This document shows positions 28,973-41,573 of a DNA stretch of 64,000 nt, piece after piece. Numbering within the stretch: the stretch's first letter is position 1; each line of letters begins with the position of its first letter. Position numbers and translations under genes: made by a program. The notes beneath the pieces were generated by a model. It made no database searches. It saw nothing but the letters and a program-made list of their open reading frames with translations, and was not told the DNA's origin. The stretch comes from Corynebacterium sp. HMSC074A01 (GTDB lineage Bacteria > Actinomycetota > Actinomycetes > Mycobacteriales > Mycobacteriaceae), in NCBI RefSeq assembly GCF_001831515.1, contig NZ_KV825599.1, positions 1 through 64,000 on the forward strand. The letters are read 5' to 3'.

Positions 28973-29026
28973 CACGATCGCGTCAACGTGGAAGTAAGTC
29001 ACGATCGCGTCAACGTGGAAGTAAGT
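28973..29026. repeat. Perfect tandem duplication of a 27-bp unit upstream of ctaB
   Basis: Bases 28973-28999 and 29000-29026 are identical. The unit begins CACGATCGCGTCAACG and ends GGAAGTAAGT. It lies 44 bases before the ctaB start, within its probable leader. It looks like a recent slippage or duplication event, and copy number may vary between strains. Confidence 0.95.
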
Positions 29027-29070
29027 AAGGCCGCCGCGAGGGCGGTACGTGTTGTTTGGAGGAGAAGTTT

Positions 29071-29982
29071 TTGGAGACCGTGAAGGCGTATTTCGCATTG
29101 ACGAAGCCGAGGGTCATTGAACTTCTCTTGGTCGCGGCAATCCCGGCGATGCTGCAAGCCGACCGAGGCAGCGTCAACGTGTGGCTCATCCTGGCCACGC
29201 TGCTCGGCGGCTGGATGGGTGCCGGTGCAGCTAACACCTTCAACATGGTGGCCGACTACGACATTGACCAGAAGATGGGCCGCACCCGCGCCCGCCCGCT
29301 GGTCCGCGCGAAGATCACCAAGACCCGCGCCGCCGTGTTCGCCTGGGTGCTACTCATCGCCAGCGTGCTCTGGCTCGGCATCCTGTGCAACTCGTGGCTC
29401 GCCGCCGCCTTCATCATCTTTACCAACTTCTTCTACATCTTCGTCTACACCAAGTGGCTGAAGCGGAGGACGTGGCAGAACGTGATCTGGGGCGGCGCGG
29501 CCGGCTGCATGCCGGTGCTCGTCGGCTGGGCAGTCATCCGTGACAACGTGACCGACGGCTCGCCCGATCGCTGGTGGCAGGCGATCGTGATGTTCCTCAT
29601 CATCTTCTTCTGGACGCCGCCGCACACCTGGGCCCTGGCGATGAAGTACCGCGAGGACTACGCCCGCGCCGAGGTTCCGATGCTGCCGGTGGTGGCCTCT
29701 CAGGAGGAAACTACCCGCCAGATCGTGCTCTACTCCTGGTGGACGGTTATCGTCTCGCTCGCGCTCGTGCCAGCGACCTCGTGGATCTACCTCATCGTCG
29801 CGCTGGTTTCCGGTATTGCCTTCCTGGTCATGGCGACCCGCCTCCACCAGGGTGTCCGCCGCGGTGCGCAGGTCAAGCCGCTGAAGCTGTTTATCCTGTC
29901 CAACAACTACCTCGCAGCGCTCTTCTTGGGCCTGTCGGTCGACGCGGTGCTGGGGCTGCCCACCATCGCCAGCTACTTCTAA
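29071..29982 (+). CDS. ctaB: Protoheme IX farnesyltransferase (heme O synthase)
   Basis: Integral membrane UbiA-family enzyme that adds a farnesyl group to heme B, the first step toward heme A for cytochrome aa3. The 303-residue product has the polyprenyl-diphosphate motif [20 protein letters not shown] (about 62-81), a second Asp-containing loop with [15 protein letters not shown], and eight to nine hydrophobic helices. I choose TTG at 29071 because GGAGGAG lies 6 nt upstream; an earlier TTG at 29056 would place that site inside the gene. It converges with the oxidoreductase gene, overlapping by 4 nt at the stops. Confidence 0.94.
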   Translation: METVKAYFALTKPRVIELLLVAAIPAMLQADRGSVNVWLILATLLGGWMGAGAANTFNMVADYDIDQKMGRTRARPLVRAKITKTRAAVFAWVLLIASVLWLGILCNSWLAAAFIIFTNFFYIFVYTKWLKRRTWQNVIWGGAAGCMPVLVGWAVIRDNVTDGSPDRWWQAIVMFLIIFFWTPPHTWALAMKYREDYARAEVPMLPVVASQEETTRQIVLYSWWTVIVSLALVPATSWIYLIVALVSGIAFLVMATRLHQGVRRGAQVKPLKLFILSNNYLAALFLGLSVDAVLGLPTIASYF

Positions 29983-30938
29983 ATACGCACCACGACGCTG
30001 CCAGGCTCGGTTACTTGTGCAGTTTCAAAGGCTGCGGCGGCCTCGGTGAGGGGGAAGACCTTGCGCACGTGGAAACGCAGCGTGCCGTCTTCAACGGAGC
30101 GGGTTACCGCTTGTGAGTGGTACCGGAACTCGTCTGCCGTTTGCGTGTACCACGGCAGCGAAGCGTGCGTGAGGTACAGGCCTCCGTGGCGCTCGAGCTC
30201 CGCGATTTCGACGCGAGCGTTCTGCTCGCCCGCGTTCACCTGCCCGTAGGCGCAGATGAGGCCGCGCGGCGCGCAGGCCTCCAGCGCGAGTTGCAGCGGG
30301 TGGATTGCCTCTGGGAGTGCGCCGGTATTCGCCTCGTAGACGACGTCGACGCCGCGGCCGCTGTTGGCTTCGCAAATCCGCTGCGCGGCATCGGCGTAGT
30401 AGCGGAACACGCCCGTCGCGCCCGCGTCGTACGCCGCTTCCTCGCCGGAACCATCACGCACGACGGAAAAGACGGTAGCGCCCGCAGCTGCTGCCAGCTG
30501 CGTGAGTGCCAGCCCCACCGCGCTTGCTCCGTCGGTGATCACCATCGTGTCGCCGTCTTTCGTCTCGCGCACGCTGTAGAGCATCGCGTGCGCGGCCATG
30601 CCCGGGGCGAGCATGCAGGCGGCCACCGCCTCATCAATCCCCTCGGGCACGGCGGCGACGCGCTCGCGGGTGACGACGACCTGCTCCGCGCACGCACCTT
30701 GTGCGTCCGCAAACGCGACGAGCGTACCGGGGGCGATTTCGCCCTCCGGGTCCTCTGCCACGCGGCCGCACCCGGCGGAACCCACGACTGTGTCGGCGTC
30801 GGCTTTGGGGAGGGGAGGCTGGATGTGGGCATACGTGACGTCGATAAGCAGCTGGCCCACGGTGGGGGTGGGGGCAGCGATGTCGGTGAAAAGCAACGGC
30901 CCGCCGGGGGAATCGGTGACTATGGCGTGCATAGCCAC
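29979..30938 (-). CDS. qor: NADPH:quinone oxidoreductase family protein (zinc-free MDR)
   Basis: 319-residue medium-chain dehydrogenase/reductase. The N-terminal GroES-like domain (about 1-115) lacks the zinc ligands. The Rossmann domain carries [30 protein letters not shown] (about 133-162), where GxxxVGxxxxQ is kept. Such enzymes reduce quinones or enones with NADPH; the substrate cannot be read from sequence. It sits between ctaB and ctaA, as qor does in C. glutamicum. GTG start at 30938, or ATG two codons later. Confidence 0.85.
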   Translation of the reverse strand: MAMHAIVTDSPGGPLLFTDIAAPTPTVGQLLIDVTYAHIQPPLPKADADTVVGSAGCGRVAEDPEGEIAPGTLVAFADAQGACAEQVVVTRERVAAVPEGIDEAVAACMLAPGMAAHAMLYSVRETKDGDTMVITDGASAVGLALTQLAAAAGATVFSVVRDGSGEEAAYDAGATGVFRYYADAAQRICEANSGRGVDVVYEANTGALPEAIHPLQLALEACAPRGLICAYGQVNAGEQNARVEIAELERHGGLYLTHASLPWYTQTADEFRYHSQAVTRSVEDGTLRFHVRKVFPLTEAAAAFETAQVTEPGSVVVRI

Positions 30939-30972
30939 AGGTTACCCCGGCGGGCAGGAAGCATGCTGCAGG

Positions 30973-31959
30973 TTAGACCAGCGTGGGGAGGCGGCGCTCG
31001 CCGTGGGCCCACAGGAAGGTGGTGAAGGCCACCACCATCGAGGACATGCCGATGTGAGCGGGGATGGTCCAGCGGGGCACGCCCAGCTGGAATTGGATCA
31101 CGCCGATCGCCCACTGGACGAGGATGAGCACGATGAGCACGATCGCGGTGCGCATCACGTCCTTCGGCACCTGCGCCTTACGCAGCAGCCAGACAGCGAC
31201 CGCAGTAGCGCCGAGGTAGAGGTAAAGGCAGAACGCGTGCACAAAGGCCAGCATGCGGGTGTCCATCTCCAGGCGGCCGTGCATGCCCGCGTCTGCGTCG
31301 CCCGAGTGCGGGCCAGAGCCGGTGACCATCGTGCCGGTAATCAGCACCACGGCGAGCGCGATCGCGGCGATGATCGCCCACGTGCTCGCAGCCTTAGGGA
31401 ACACACGAGTCGGCTCGACCCCGTCCGGCTCCGCGATGCGCATGTACAGCGCAGCGGCCACGGCGACCAGGACCATCGAGGGCAGGAAGTGCACGGCCAC
31501 GGCCCACCAGCGCAGGTCCAGGTGGACGGAGATGCCGCCAATGATGGCCTGGAGCACCACGCCTGCGAGGGATACGGCAGCGAGTGCCTTGATCGCGTTG
31601 CGACGCTGCGCCTTGTAGACGGCGACGAGTACCGCGATCGCGACGGCCGCGACAATGATGGCGAGCAGGCGGTTGCCAAACTCGATGGCCTGGTGAATCC
31701 AAGGGGCCGCGCCAGCGACCGGTACAAGGGAGCCCTCGTGGCACAGCGGCCAGGTGTCGCATCCCAGACCGGAGCCGGTGACGCGCACCAGCGAGCCGGT
31801 CACGGTAATCCCGCCCTGGCACAGCAGCAGAATCATGGCCAGCACTCGCTGGACCTTGAGCGAGGGTCCGACAGATGGCCCAGCGGCGTGAGGACCATCA
31901 GGCTGGCTTGTGAGCGCCTGGGACTGAGTGTGTGTGGAATCCACCTGCGTCGACTTCAC
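30973..31959 (-). CDS. ctaA: Heme A synthase
   Basis: Oxidises heme O to heme A for cytochrome c oxidase. 328 residues, eight transmembrane helices in two pseudo-repeats. The first outer loop has the cysteine pair of Gram-positive CtaA (GLGCDTWPLCHEG). Heme-ligand histidines lie in WIHQAIEFGNR, VHFLPS, FVHAFCLYLY and PAHIGMS. A polar N-terminal tail of about 40 residues precedes the first helix. The GTG at 31959 follows AAAGGGAG; the in-frame ATG at 32028 adds non-conserved sequence. Confidence 0.93.
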   Translation of the reverse strand: MKSTQVDSTHTQSQALTSQPDGPHAAGPSVGPSLKVQRVLAMILLLCQGGITVTGSLVRVTGSGLGCDTWPLCHEGSLVPVAGAAPWIHQAIEFGNRLLAIIVAAVAIAVLVAVYKAQRRNAIKALAAVSLAGVVLQAIIGGISVHLDLRWWAVAVHFLPSMVLVAVAAALYMRIAEPDGVEPTRVFPKAASTWAIIAAIALAVVLITGTMVTGSGPHSGDADAGMHGRLEMDTRMLAFVHAFCLYLYLGATAVAVWLLRKAQVPKDVMRTAIVLIVLILVQWAIGVIQFQLGVPRWTIPAHIGMSSMVVAFTTFLWAHGERRLPTLV

Positions 31960-32085
31960 GAGACGCGCTCCCTTTCGAAATCTTGGAGAGAATGCATGCA
32001 ACTTTCGGATGAGGAAAGTGTCGTCCACAGCTTAACGCATAGTGTGGAAAACACGGGGATCCGCACAGCAACGTGGGTGCCGCGG

Positions 32086-32880
32086 CTATCCGTCGAAGCG
32101 GAACCAGCGCGCGGCGGCCGCCATTGCTACAACCGTCCAGCACAGCAGCGAAAGCCAGGCCTGCCAGTTGAAAGCGACCGCGAGCGCCTTGGTCAGCGCA
32201 CCCGCCAGCGCGACCGTGGGAACGAGGTTCCAGGCACCTGCCTGCCCAATGTCGCCGCTGTACTGGACCCAGCCGACAATCCCCATGAGCACGAGCCAGA
32301 AAAGGTTGGCTAGGGCTAGTACCAGCTCGGAGCTTAAGGTGCCGCCCATCAACAGACCCATCGCGCTAAACGCTGCCACGCCGACGACCAGGGTAAAAAG
32401 CCCGCACACGATGCCGAGCGCGCTCGCGCGCCACCCTAGGTAGAAGGCCAGGGCACCGAGGACGACGATCTGCACTGCGACTGTGGCGAGCACGCCGATA
32501 ATCTTGCCGGTAATGATCGTCCACGGCGGTACCCCGGAGGCACCGGTGCGTTTCAGTGCCCCGTAGCGCCGGTCGAAGGCGAGCGCGATCGCCTGGCCGG
32601 TAAACCCGGCGCTCGTGGCGGCAACAGCGAACACCATGGGGACAATCTGGTTGAAGTCCGTATCGGCGAAGATGGGCACGATCGCCGCCACCACCAGGAG
32701 TGCCCCGGGGATCAGGATGTTGACCAGCAGTTGCTCGCCGTGGCGGAGCATGAGTTTCGACTCGATCTTGCCTTGGGCAAGCGCCATGTCCAGCACAGAT
32801 GCGCGCTGCGGGTTGGGGGTAAATGTTCCCGGCGGGAGCGTACTCGCGGGGCGCGGGGTGTCCGGTGACGCAGTGCTCAC
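32086..32880 (-). CDS. ABC-2 type transporter permease
   Basis: 264 residues: a cytosolic N-terminus of about 50 residues, then six hydrophobic segments (first LLVNILIPGALLVVAAIVPIFA, last LSLLCWTVVAMAAAARWF). The topology fits an ABC-2 exporter permease. It follows the ATPase gene at 32920 by 39 nt on the same strand, forming a two-gene exporter. The neighbouring heme genes (ctaA, ctaB) and the conserved order in corynebacteria hint at a link to cytochrome oxidase biogenesis, but the substrate is unknown. Confidence 0.85.
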   Translation of the reverse strand: MSTASPDTPRPASTLPPGTFTPNPQRASVLDMALAQGKIESKLMLRHGEQLLVNILIPGALLVVAAIVPIFADTDFNQIVPMVFAVAATSAGFTGQAIALAFDRRYGALKRTGASGVPPWTIITGKIIGVLATVAVQIVVLGALAFYLGWRASALGIVCGLFTLVVGVAAFSAMGLLMGGTLSSELVLALANLFWLVLMGIVGWVQYSGDIGQAGAWNLVPTVALAGALTKALAVAFNWQAWLSLLCWTVVAMAAAARWFRFDG

Positions 32881-32919
32881 GGTGATCTACTCCTTTTCTG
32901 GTGAAGGCTTGTGGAGGCG

Positions 32920-33846
32920 CTAGCTGCGCAGCTCGCGGCCGGTGATGTCGAGGAAGACGGCTTCTAAGTTGCGGTGCGAGATTCCCAGCTCGCGGATGAG
33001 CACGTCCTGGTGCTCCGCGGCCTGGGCGAGCGCGGTGACCAGCGCGGGGCTGCCGCTGCCGCGCACCCGGTAGGAAAGCGGGCGCAGCGCTTCGGCGGAC
33101 ACACCAAGTGGCTTGAGCTGGGTGTTGAACGCGGGCACATCGAGCTCAGTGGCGGTGGTGAAAGAGACGAGCGGGTAGTCATCGTGTGAGGTGAGCTCGG
33201 CCATTGTTCCGTCGGCGACGACGCGGCCGCGGTCCATAATCACGATGTGGTCGGCCAACGTCTCCGCCTCGTCCATCAGGTGGGTGGTCAGCACAATGGT
33301 GGTGCCATCGCGTTTTAAGGCGTTGACCAGGTCCCAGACGGCGAGCCTGGACTGGGCGTCCATGCCGGCGGTCGGCTCGTCGAGAAACAGCAGCTCCGGG
33401 CGACCGATGATCGCGAGCGCAAGCGAGAGTCGCTGCTGCTGGCCGCCCGAAAGCCTCCGGTAGGTGGTGTTGGCCACGCCCTCAAGCCCGAGTAGCTCGA
33501 TGAGCCAGTCCGGATCGTGCGGGTCCTTGTTGTAGGAGGCCGCCAGGCGCAGCATCTCACGCAGCTTCACTCCCGAGTAGGAGCCGCCGCCCTGCAACAT
33601 GATGCCGATCCGGTCGCGGACTTTCTGGGGTTCGGTGGCAGGGTCGAAGCCGAGCACGCGAATGCTGCCAGCGGTGGGGGTGGTAAAGCCCTCGCACATC
33701 TCGATCGTCGTGGTCTTGCCCGCTCCGTTCGGGCCGAGCAGGGCGAGCAGCTGGCCCGTTCGCGCGCGGAAGGACACGCCGTCGACGGCGCGGGTGTGAC
33801 CAAAAGTTTTCACCACATTGCTCACTACCAGGGCATCATTTTCCAT
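32920..33846 (-). CDS. ABC transporter ATP-binding protein
   Basis: 308 residues with a complete nucleotide-binding domain: Walker A GPNGAGKTTTIEM (about 38-50), the Q-loop, the signature LSGGQQQRLSLA (about 143), Walker B ELLFLDEPTAGMD (about 162) and the switch His in LTTHLMDEAE. The C-terminal 90 residues resemble the accessory domain of DrrA/CcmA-type exporters. The ATG at 33846 follows TACACT by 7 nt, within the end of mptB, so the message is probably leaderless. Partner of the permease that follows. Confidence 0.92.
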   Translation of the reverse strand: MENDALVVSNVVKTFGHTRAVDGVSFRARTGQLLALLGPNGAGKTTTIEMCEGFTTPTAGSIRVLGFDPATEPQKVRDRIGIMLQGGGSYSGVKLREMLRLAASYNKDPHDPDWLIELLGLEGVANTTYRRLSGGQQQRLSLALAIIGRPELLFLDEPTAGMDAQSRLAVWDLVNALKRDGTTIVLTTHLMDEAETLADHIVIMDRGRVVADGTMAELTSHDDYPLVSFTTATELDVPAFNTQLKPLGVSAEALRPLSYRVRGSGSPALVTALAQAAEHQDVLIRELGISHRNLEAVFLDITGRELRS

Positions 33847-33851
33847 GAGCG

Positions 33852-35543
33852 CTAGTGTAGCCCGCGCCCGGCGCGCCACCGGTACCACAGCCATGCGCCG
33901 CCGCACATGAGGGCGAAATAGCAGGCGGCGGCCAGGTAGATGGTCGCTACCGTGCCCGGCGGCAGCGCGAGCCCGCGGGGCAGGACCAGGAAGCTGAACA
34001 CGGCGCAATAAGTGGCGACGCTCGCGCGGAAGAAGAAGCGGTTCGCCCACGCCGCCAGCGGCAGAATGCCCCAGAGCGGGTACCAGGGGTGGACGACCGG
34101 AAACAGCAGGACGAGCACGAGGGTGGCTACGCCGAGCCCGCCGACGGGGTGGATTGAGCCTTTGAAGGTTGCCCAGAGCATGCGCACCAGGAATGCCCCG
34201 GCGATAAGCAGACCGACGCCGCGGGTGATGCTCAGGATGGCATCGGTGTGGTCGCCGAGGTTGAGCAGCATGGCGAGGCGCCCGCTGAGCACGCCGATAT
34301 CAGTGGTGACCGAGAGCCAGCTGCGTATCGACGCCGCGCCGCCCTGCCCAGTGACCCAGCCGAGTCCGATGCCCGTTGCTAGGGACACGGCCGCCACGGT
34401 GAGGACAAGGACGCAGGTCTGGATGAGTGCGGCAAGCCCGATGGCGCGTATCGACGCCCGCTTACTCCCGTTTCCTGCCCAGAGCCGTGCCAGCGCCATG
34501 CCTGTAAACCCGAGGGCGACGAACCCTGTAACCTTGACCATGCCGCCGCAGGTCAGTAGCGCGCTCGAGCCGAGGAACAGCGCCCAGCCCCGCAGATTGC
34601 GTGAGCGCTGTGCGATCTCGTCGACGCCGCGCAGGCCCAGCTCCATGCCGACGAGGAGAAAGCCGAGCATGACCGCTTCGTTGTGGATCCCGCCGATCAG
34701 ATGCAGGATGGTCAGCGGGTTGAGCACGCCGAGCCACAGGGCGGTGGCACCGTGGACGCCGCAGCGCGCGGCGAGCGCGCGGATGCCCCAGGCCGCTGCG
34801 ATAACGCCGACGAAAGAGACTGCGCGGTGGGCGAGCACGCCGAAGTAGATGGAGTCTTGGGTGATCCACGAGATCGCCGAGGCGATGCCGAGCGCGACCG
34901 GGCCGTAGGGGCTCGGTGAGTGCGCCCAGATGAAGGGGACGGAGCGCGCGAGGTGGTTGTCCGTGCCGAGGATCTCCACGGGGCCTGCGGCGTAGGGGTC
35001 GAGGCCTTGGCGCACGATGGAGCCGTGCGCCAAGTAAGAATAAATGTCCTGGGTAAACAGGGGAGCGGTGAGGAACAGCGGCGCGGCCCAGACGAGAAAG
35101 GTGCGGAAGATCACCCGCGCGCTGATGCGCGAGTGTTTGGTGCCCGCACCCACAAAGGGGCCCATGAGCAGCCACGCCACAACGAGGCAGCCGACACCGA
35201 TCAGCACCACGGAGGAAGACGTCTGCATCATCCTGCCCATGAGCTGGCCGCCAGGCAGATCGAACCAGGGGTTGTCCACCACCGGTAGGGCTCCGCCGCC
35301 GAGCCCACCCAGGCCCATCAGTAGCGTGCCGAGTGCACCGAGCCACCGCAACAGTGCGAAGCGGTTGAGCTCGATGGTGGAGGCCGCAACACCAGCGTCG
35401 GAAAGGTCAGCGCGGTGCAGCAGCGCTGAGCGCGAACCGGCCGTGCCCAGGCGGGGTAGCGCCTCGACCAGGCCTGGCGAAAAGGCGGACCGTGCTGCTT
35501 CGTGTGCGCCCCGGTCCTTGGCGGTGTGGTGCGGTGGGGTCAC
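33852..35543 (-). CDS. mptB: Alpha-(1->6)-mannopyranosyltransferase MptB
   Basis: Polytopic GT-C glycosyltransferase that builds the mannan core of lipomannan and lipoarabinomannan outside the membrane from decaprenyl-phosphomannose. The 563-residue product has a polar N-terminal tail (about 1-60), some 13 hydrophobic helices and the acidic motif TQDIYSYLAHG after the third helix. HSPSPYGPVALG and HPWYPLWG are further family features. Position next to the ABC exporter and opposite sufR matches C. glutamicum. Confidence 0.9.
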   Translation of the reverse strand: MTPPHHTAKDRGAHEAARSAFSPGLVEALPRLGTAGSRSALLHRADLSDAGVAASTIELNRFALLRWLGALGTLLMGLGGLGGGALPVVDNPWFDLPGGQLMGRMMQTSSSVVLIGVGCLVVAWLLMGPFVGAGTKHSRISARVIFRTFLVWAAPLFLTAPLFTQDIYSYLAHGSIVRQGLDPYAAGPVEILGTDNHLARSVPFIWAHSPSPYGPVALGIASAISWITQDSIYFGVLAHRAVSFVGVIAAAWGIRALAARCGVHGATALWLGVLNPLTILHLIGGIHNEAVMLGFLLVGMELGLRGVDEIAQRSRNLRGWALFLGSSALLTCGGMVKVTGFVALGFTGMALARLWAGNGSKRASIRAIGLAALIQTCVLVLTVAAVSLATGIGLGWVTGQGGAASIRSWLSVTTDIGVLSGRLAMLLNLGDHTDAILSITRGVGLLIAGAFLVRMLWATFKGSIHPVGGLGVATLVLVLLFPVVHPWYPLWGILPLAAWANRFFFRASVATYCAVFSFLVLPRGLALPPGTVATIYLAAACYFALMCGGAWLWYRWRAGRGLH

Positions 35544-35631
35544 ACCTTCAGCATTCTAGGGGCCACCAGGGGCGGGTGAAAGCAGGCGGTGACACGCCGG
35601 GGGGACCCCGCGCGGCAGGAATAATTTGGAA

Positions 35632-35646
35632 ACACTACTGTTGTGT
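35632..35646 (+). promoter_or_regulatory. Candidate SufR operator
   Basis: ACACTACTGTTGTGT fits ACACT-N5-TGTGA, the site I recall for mycobacterial SufR, with one mismatch at the last base. It lies 66 bases before sufR, in the only spacer from which the suf operon can start. A second inverted repeat (GCGAAAGGA 35651-35659 with TCCTTTTGCG 35663-35672) follows directly. I infer autoregulation by the Fe-S state of SufR. Confidence 0.5.
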
Positions 35647-35712
35647 AAAGGCGAAAGGAACGTCCTTTTGCGCGCGAGCAATGTGGAAATCAAAGGAAGC
35701 TGAGGTGAAGCA

Positions 35713-36447
35713 ATGGCCGAGCAGCATCGAGCAGTAGGGGCAGACACCCGCGGCGACGTGATGCGTGCGCTGTTAACGCTTGGCCCGGTGACCGCCACCG
35801 ACATCGCCGAGCAACTAGGCCTTTCTGCCGCAGGTGTGCGCCGCCACCTCGACAAACTTCTCGGGGACGACCTGGCAGAGACGTGCGATCCGCGCGTCGT
35901 TGCTGGGGAGGAAGCGACGCGGGGACGTCCCGCGAAGTACTTCCGGCTGACCGAAAGTGGGCGGCGTTCATTTGGCACGCATTACGACGGCCTGGCCGTC
36001 GACGCCGTGGAGATGATTAAGCAGCTCGGGGGAGAGCGCGCAGTGCGCGACTTTGCCCGGGCACGGATTGAGAAAGTCCTCGCAGAGGCAAACGCTGCGG
36101 AAAACGGAGATTCCGATGCCGCTTCCGGTGAGGAGGCAACCAAGGCGACCGTGGAGGCGATCGCCGAGGTGTTGGATCGTCACGGTTACGCAGCCACGGT
36201 GACCTCTGCTGGCAACGGCATCCAGCTCTGCCAGCACCACTGCCCGGTCTCTGACGTCGCCTCGGCGCACCCGGAGATCTGCGAGGCAGAACACGAAGCC
36301 ATCTCGGCGCTCGTGGGCACGCATGTGCAGCCCCTGGCGCTGATCGCTGACGGCGATGGCATCTGCACGACGAATATTCCTCTTGCCGCTACCGCTACGG
36401 CGGCGGGAACCCATACTGAAAGGAGCGGAGATAATGACGAAAGCTAA
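35713..36447 (+). CDS. sufR: Iron-sulfur cluster-sensing repressor SufR
   Basis: DeoR-like winged-helix repressor, 244 residues. The N-terminal wHTH reads [24 protein letters not shown] (about 27-50) with the wing [10 protein letters not shown]. The Fe-S ligand cysteines cluster in the C-terminal half: CQHHC, EIC and DGICTTNIP. It likely represses the suf operon while holding a cluster. A low-conservation Glu/Ala linker (about 128-145) separates the domains. The gene overlaps sufB by 14 nt. Confidence 0.93.
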   Translation: MAEQHRAVGADTRGDVMRALLTLGPVTATDIAEQLGLSAAGVRRHLDKLLGDDLAETCDPRVVAGEEATRGRPAKYFRLTESGRRSFGTHYDGLAVDAVEMIKQLGGERAVRDFARARIEKVLAEANAAENGDSDAASGEEATKATVEAIAEVLDRHGYAATVTSAGNGIQLCQHHCPVSDVASAHPEICEAEHEAISALVGTHVQPLALIADGDGICTTNIPLAATATAAGTHTERSGDNDES

Positions 36448-37879
36448 CCCCGCACCCGGTCTCGAAACACCGATGAACGATGAGCAGATCATCGACTCTA
36501 TCGGCGCGTACAGCTACGGCTGGCACGACTCCGATGTCGCTGGTGCCTCCGCGCGCCGCGGCCTGAACCAGGACGTGGTGCGCGACATCTCGGGTATTAA
36601 GAACGAGCCGGAGTGGATGCTGAACCAGCGTCTGAAGGCGCACGAGATCTTTGAAAAGAAGCCGATGCCCACCTGGGGCGCGGACCTGTCGGATATTGAC
36701 TTCGACAACATTAAGTACTACGTCCGCTCAACCGAGGAACAGGCGACCTCCTGGGACGACCTTCCCGAAGACATTAAGGACACCTACGACAAGCTCGGTA
36801 TCCCCGAAGCGGAGAAGCAGCGCTTGGTCGCGGGTGTGGCCGCTCAGTACGAATCTGAGGTGGTTTACCACCAGATCCGCGAGGACCTGGAGGAAAAGGG
36901 CGTCATCTTCGTCGACACCGATACCGCGCTGCGCGAGCACGAGGAGCTGTTTAAGGAGCACTTCGGCACCGTGATTCCCGCGGGCGATAATAAGTTCTCC
37001 GCGCTGAACTCGGCTGTGTGGTCCGGTGGTTCCTTCATTTACGTGCCGCCGGGGGTCCACGTGGACATCCCGCTCCAGGCCTACTTCCGCATTAACACCG
37101 AGAACATGGGCCAGTTCGAGCGCACCCTCATCATCGTGGACGAGGACGCGTACGTGCACTACGTCGAGGGTTGCACCGCGCCGATCTACAAGTCCGACTC
37201 GCTGCACTCCGCAGTGGTGGAGATCATCGTGAAGAAGGGCGGCCGCTGCCGCTACACCACCATCCAGAACTGGTCGAACAACGTCTACAACCTCGTGACC
37301 AAGCGCGCGAAGGCTGAAGAAGGCGCGACCATGGAGTGGGTCGACGGCAATATTGGCTCCAAGGTGACCATGAAGTACCCGGCTGTCTGGATGACCGGCG
37401 AGCACGCTCGCGGCGAGGTCCTTTCTGTCGCTTTTGCCGGCGAGGGCCAGTTCCAGGACACCGGTGCCAAGATGACTCACATGGCCCCGCACACCTCCTC
37501 CTCGGTGGTGTCGAAGTCTGTGGCTCGCGGTGGCGGCCGTTCCGCATACCGCGGGTTGATCCAGGTCAACGCGAATGCGCACAACTCCCAGTCCAACGTA
37601 GAGTGTGACGCGCTGCTGGTGGACGACATCTCGCGCTCTGACACCTACCCGTACAACGACATCCGTAATGACCGCGTCACTCTCGGACACGAGGCGAAGG
37701 TGTCCAAGGTCTCCGAGGAGCAGTTGTTCTACCTCATGAGCCGAGGCATCGCAGAGGAGGAAGCGATGGCCATGATCGTGCGCGGCTTCGTCGAGCCCAT
37801 CGCGAAGGAGCTGCCGATGGAGTACGCCCTGGAACTGAACCGTCTCATCGAGCTGCAAATGGAAGGATCGGTGGGCTAA
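36434..37879 (+). CDS. sufB: Fe-S cluster assembly scaffold protein SufB
   Basis: SufB of the SufBC2D scaffold, where new clusters are built; 481 residues. The beta-helix core includes [44 protein letters not shown] and the C-terminal [16 protein letters not shown], shared with SufD. The conserved Cys of the core is in [20 protein letters not shown] use the ATG at 36434 with GGAGCGGAG upstream; an in-frame ATG at 36356 lies inside sufR in another frame. sufD follows after 5 nt. Confidence 0.97.
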   Translation: MTKANPAPGLETPMNDEQIIDSIGAYSYGWHDSDVAGASARRGLNQDVVRDISGIKNEPEWMLNQRLKAHEIFEKKPMPTWGADLSDIDFDNIKYYVRSTEEQATSWDDLPEDIKDTYDKLGIPEAEKQRLVAGVAAQYESEVVYHQIREDLEEKGVIFVDTDTALREHEELFKEHFGTVIPAGDNKFSALNSAVWSGGSFIYVPPGVHVDIPLQAYFRINTENMGQFERTLIIVDEDAYVHYVEGCTAPIYKSDSLHSAVVEIIVKKGGRCRYTTIQNWSNNVYNLVTKRAKAEEGATMEWVDGNIGSKVTMKYPAVWMTGEHARGEVLSVAFAGEGQFQDTGAKMTHMAPHTSSSVVSKSVARGGGRSAYRGLIQVNANAHNSQSNVECDALLVDDISRSDTYPYNDIRNDRVTLGHEAKVSKVSEEQLFYLMSRGIAEEEAMAMIVRGFVEPIAKELPMEYALELNRLIELQMEGSVG

Positions 37880-37884
37880 ACCCA

Positions 37885-39057
37885 ATGACCGTTTCTGTAG
37901 ACCCCGTACACAACGCCACCCCGCACAACAACAAGGGTGACCTCTTCCAGTCGTTTAGCGTCGAGGATTTCCCGGTGCCCGGCGGCCGCGACGAGGTGTG
38001 GCGCTTCATCTCCCTGCGCCGCATCCGCGGCCTGCACAACGGCAAGTTTGCCCCGGCTGCGAAGGCGCAGATCACCGTGGATGCGCCGGAAAGCGTGCGC
38101 GTTGAAGAGGTGCCGATTAGCGACGAGCGCTTGAAGGTCGCTGGCGGTGCCGTCGACCGCGTCTCCGCCCAGGCTTGGAGCTCCGCCGAGACCGGTGTCA
38201 TCGTGCACCTGCCTGCCGACACCGAGCTTGAGCAGGACATCACGATCACCGTCACCGGTGCTGGTGCGGATGTGACCACCTTCGGCAACATCCTGATCGA
38301 GTCCGGCACGCACGCGAAGGGCAACGTCATCCTGCGCTACGCAGGCTCCGGCACCCACGCCGATAACGTGAACTGGCACCTCGGCGAGGGCTCGACCGTG
38401 CGCGCCATCGTCGACGCCGAGTGGAATGAGGACACCGTCCACATCGGCCAGCAGTCGATCCTGTTGGAGCGCGACTCGACGCTGCGACACTACGTGGCAG
38501 CCTTCGGCGGCGAGGTCGTTCGCATCACCCCGCGCGTGAAGTTCGCTGCCCCCGGCGGCGATGCCGAGCTCAACGGCGTGTACTTCGCCGACCCCGGCCA
38601 GTACATCGAGAACCGCATGCTGGTGGATCACTCCGTACCGAACTGCCGCTCCAACGTGCTCTACAAGGGTGCGCTGCAGGGCGATAAGCAGTCCTCGCTG
38701 CCCGAGGCGCGCACCTGCTGGGTCGGCGACGTGCTGATCCGCGCCGAGGCGAAGGGCACCGACACGTACGAGACGAACCGCAACCTCGTGCTGACCGACG
38801 GCGCGCGTGCGGACGCGATCCCGAACCTGGAGATTGAGACGGGCGAGATCGCCGGCGCGGGCCACGCTGCCACGGTCGGCCGTTTCGACGATGAGCAGCT
38901 CTTCTACCTGCGTTCCCGCGGTATCCCCGAGGACGAGGCCACCCGCCTGATCATTCGCGGGTTCTTCAACGAAGTGCTCAACCAGATCCCGGTCGAGCAA
39001 GTCCGCGAAGAGCTCATCGCCCGCGTCGTGGGCGAGCTGGAGCGCACCAACAACTAG
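37885..39057 (+). CDS. sufD: Fe-S cluster assembly protein SufD
   Basis: SufD partner of SufB, 390 residues, needed for iron acquisition by the scaffold. Beta-helix repeats run through about 120-340, with YFADPGQYIENRMLVDHSVPNCRSNVLYKGAL (conserved His and Cys region) and the terminal DDEQLFYLRSRGIPEDEATRLIIRGFFNEVL shared with SufB. The short N-terminal extension (HNATPHNNKGDL) is variable. ATG 5 nt after sufB, so coupled translation is likely. Confidence 0.96.
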   Translation: MTVSVDPVHNATPHNNKGDLFQSFSVEDFPVPGGRDEVWRFISLRRIRGLHNGKFAPAAKAQITVDAPESVRVEEVPISDERLKVAGGAVDRVSAQAWSSAETGVIVHLPADTELEQDITITVTGAGADVTTFGNILIESGTHAKGNVILRYAGSGTHADNVNWHLGEGSTVRAIVDAEWNEDTVHIGQQSILLERDSTLRHYVAAFGGEVVRITPRVKFAAPGGDAELNGVYFADPGQYIENRMLVDHSVPNCRSNVLYKGALQGDKQSSLPEARTCWVGDVLIRAEAKGTDTYETNRNLVLTDGARADAIPNLEIETGEIAGAGHAATVGRFDDEQLFYLRSRGIPEDEATRLIIRGFFNEVLNQIPVEQVREELIARVVGELERTNN

Positions 39058-39106
39058 TCAACGCTGCTCAATAAAGTACTGAAAGAAAGAAAGCGGATAC
39101 GCGAAT

Positions 39107-41570
<2,464 letters not shown>

Positions 41571-41573
41571 ACC

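Noticed and set aside
28935-28997. 20-codon ORF before ctaB
   Set aside because: It follows a TAGTAT by 10 nt but has no composition or ribosome-binding support and ends inside the tandem repeat; not called as a gene.
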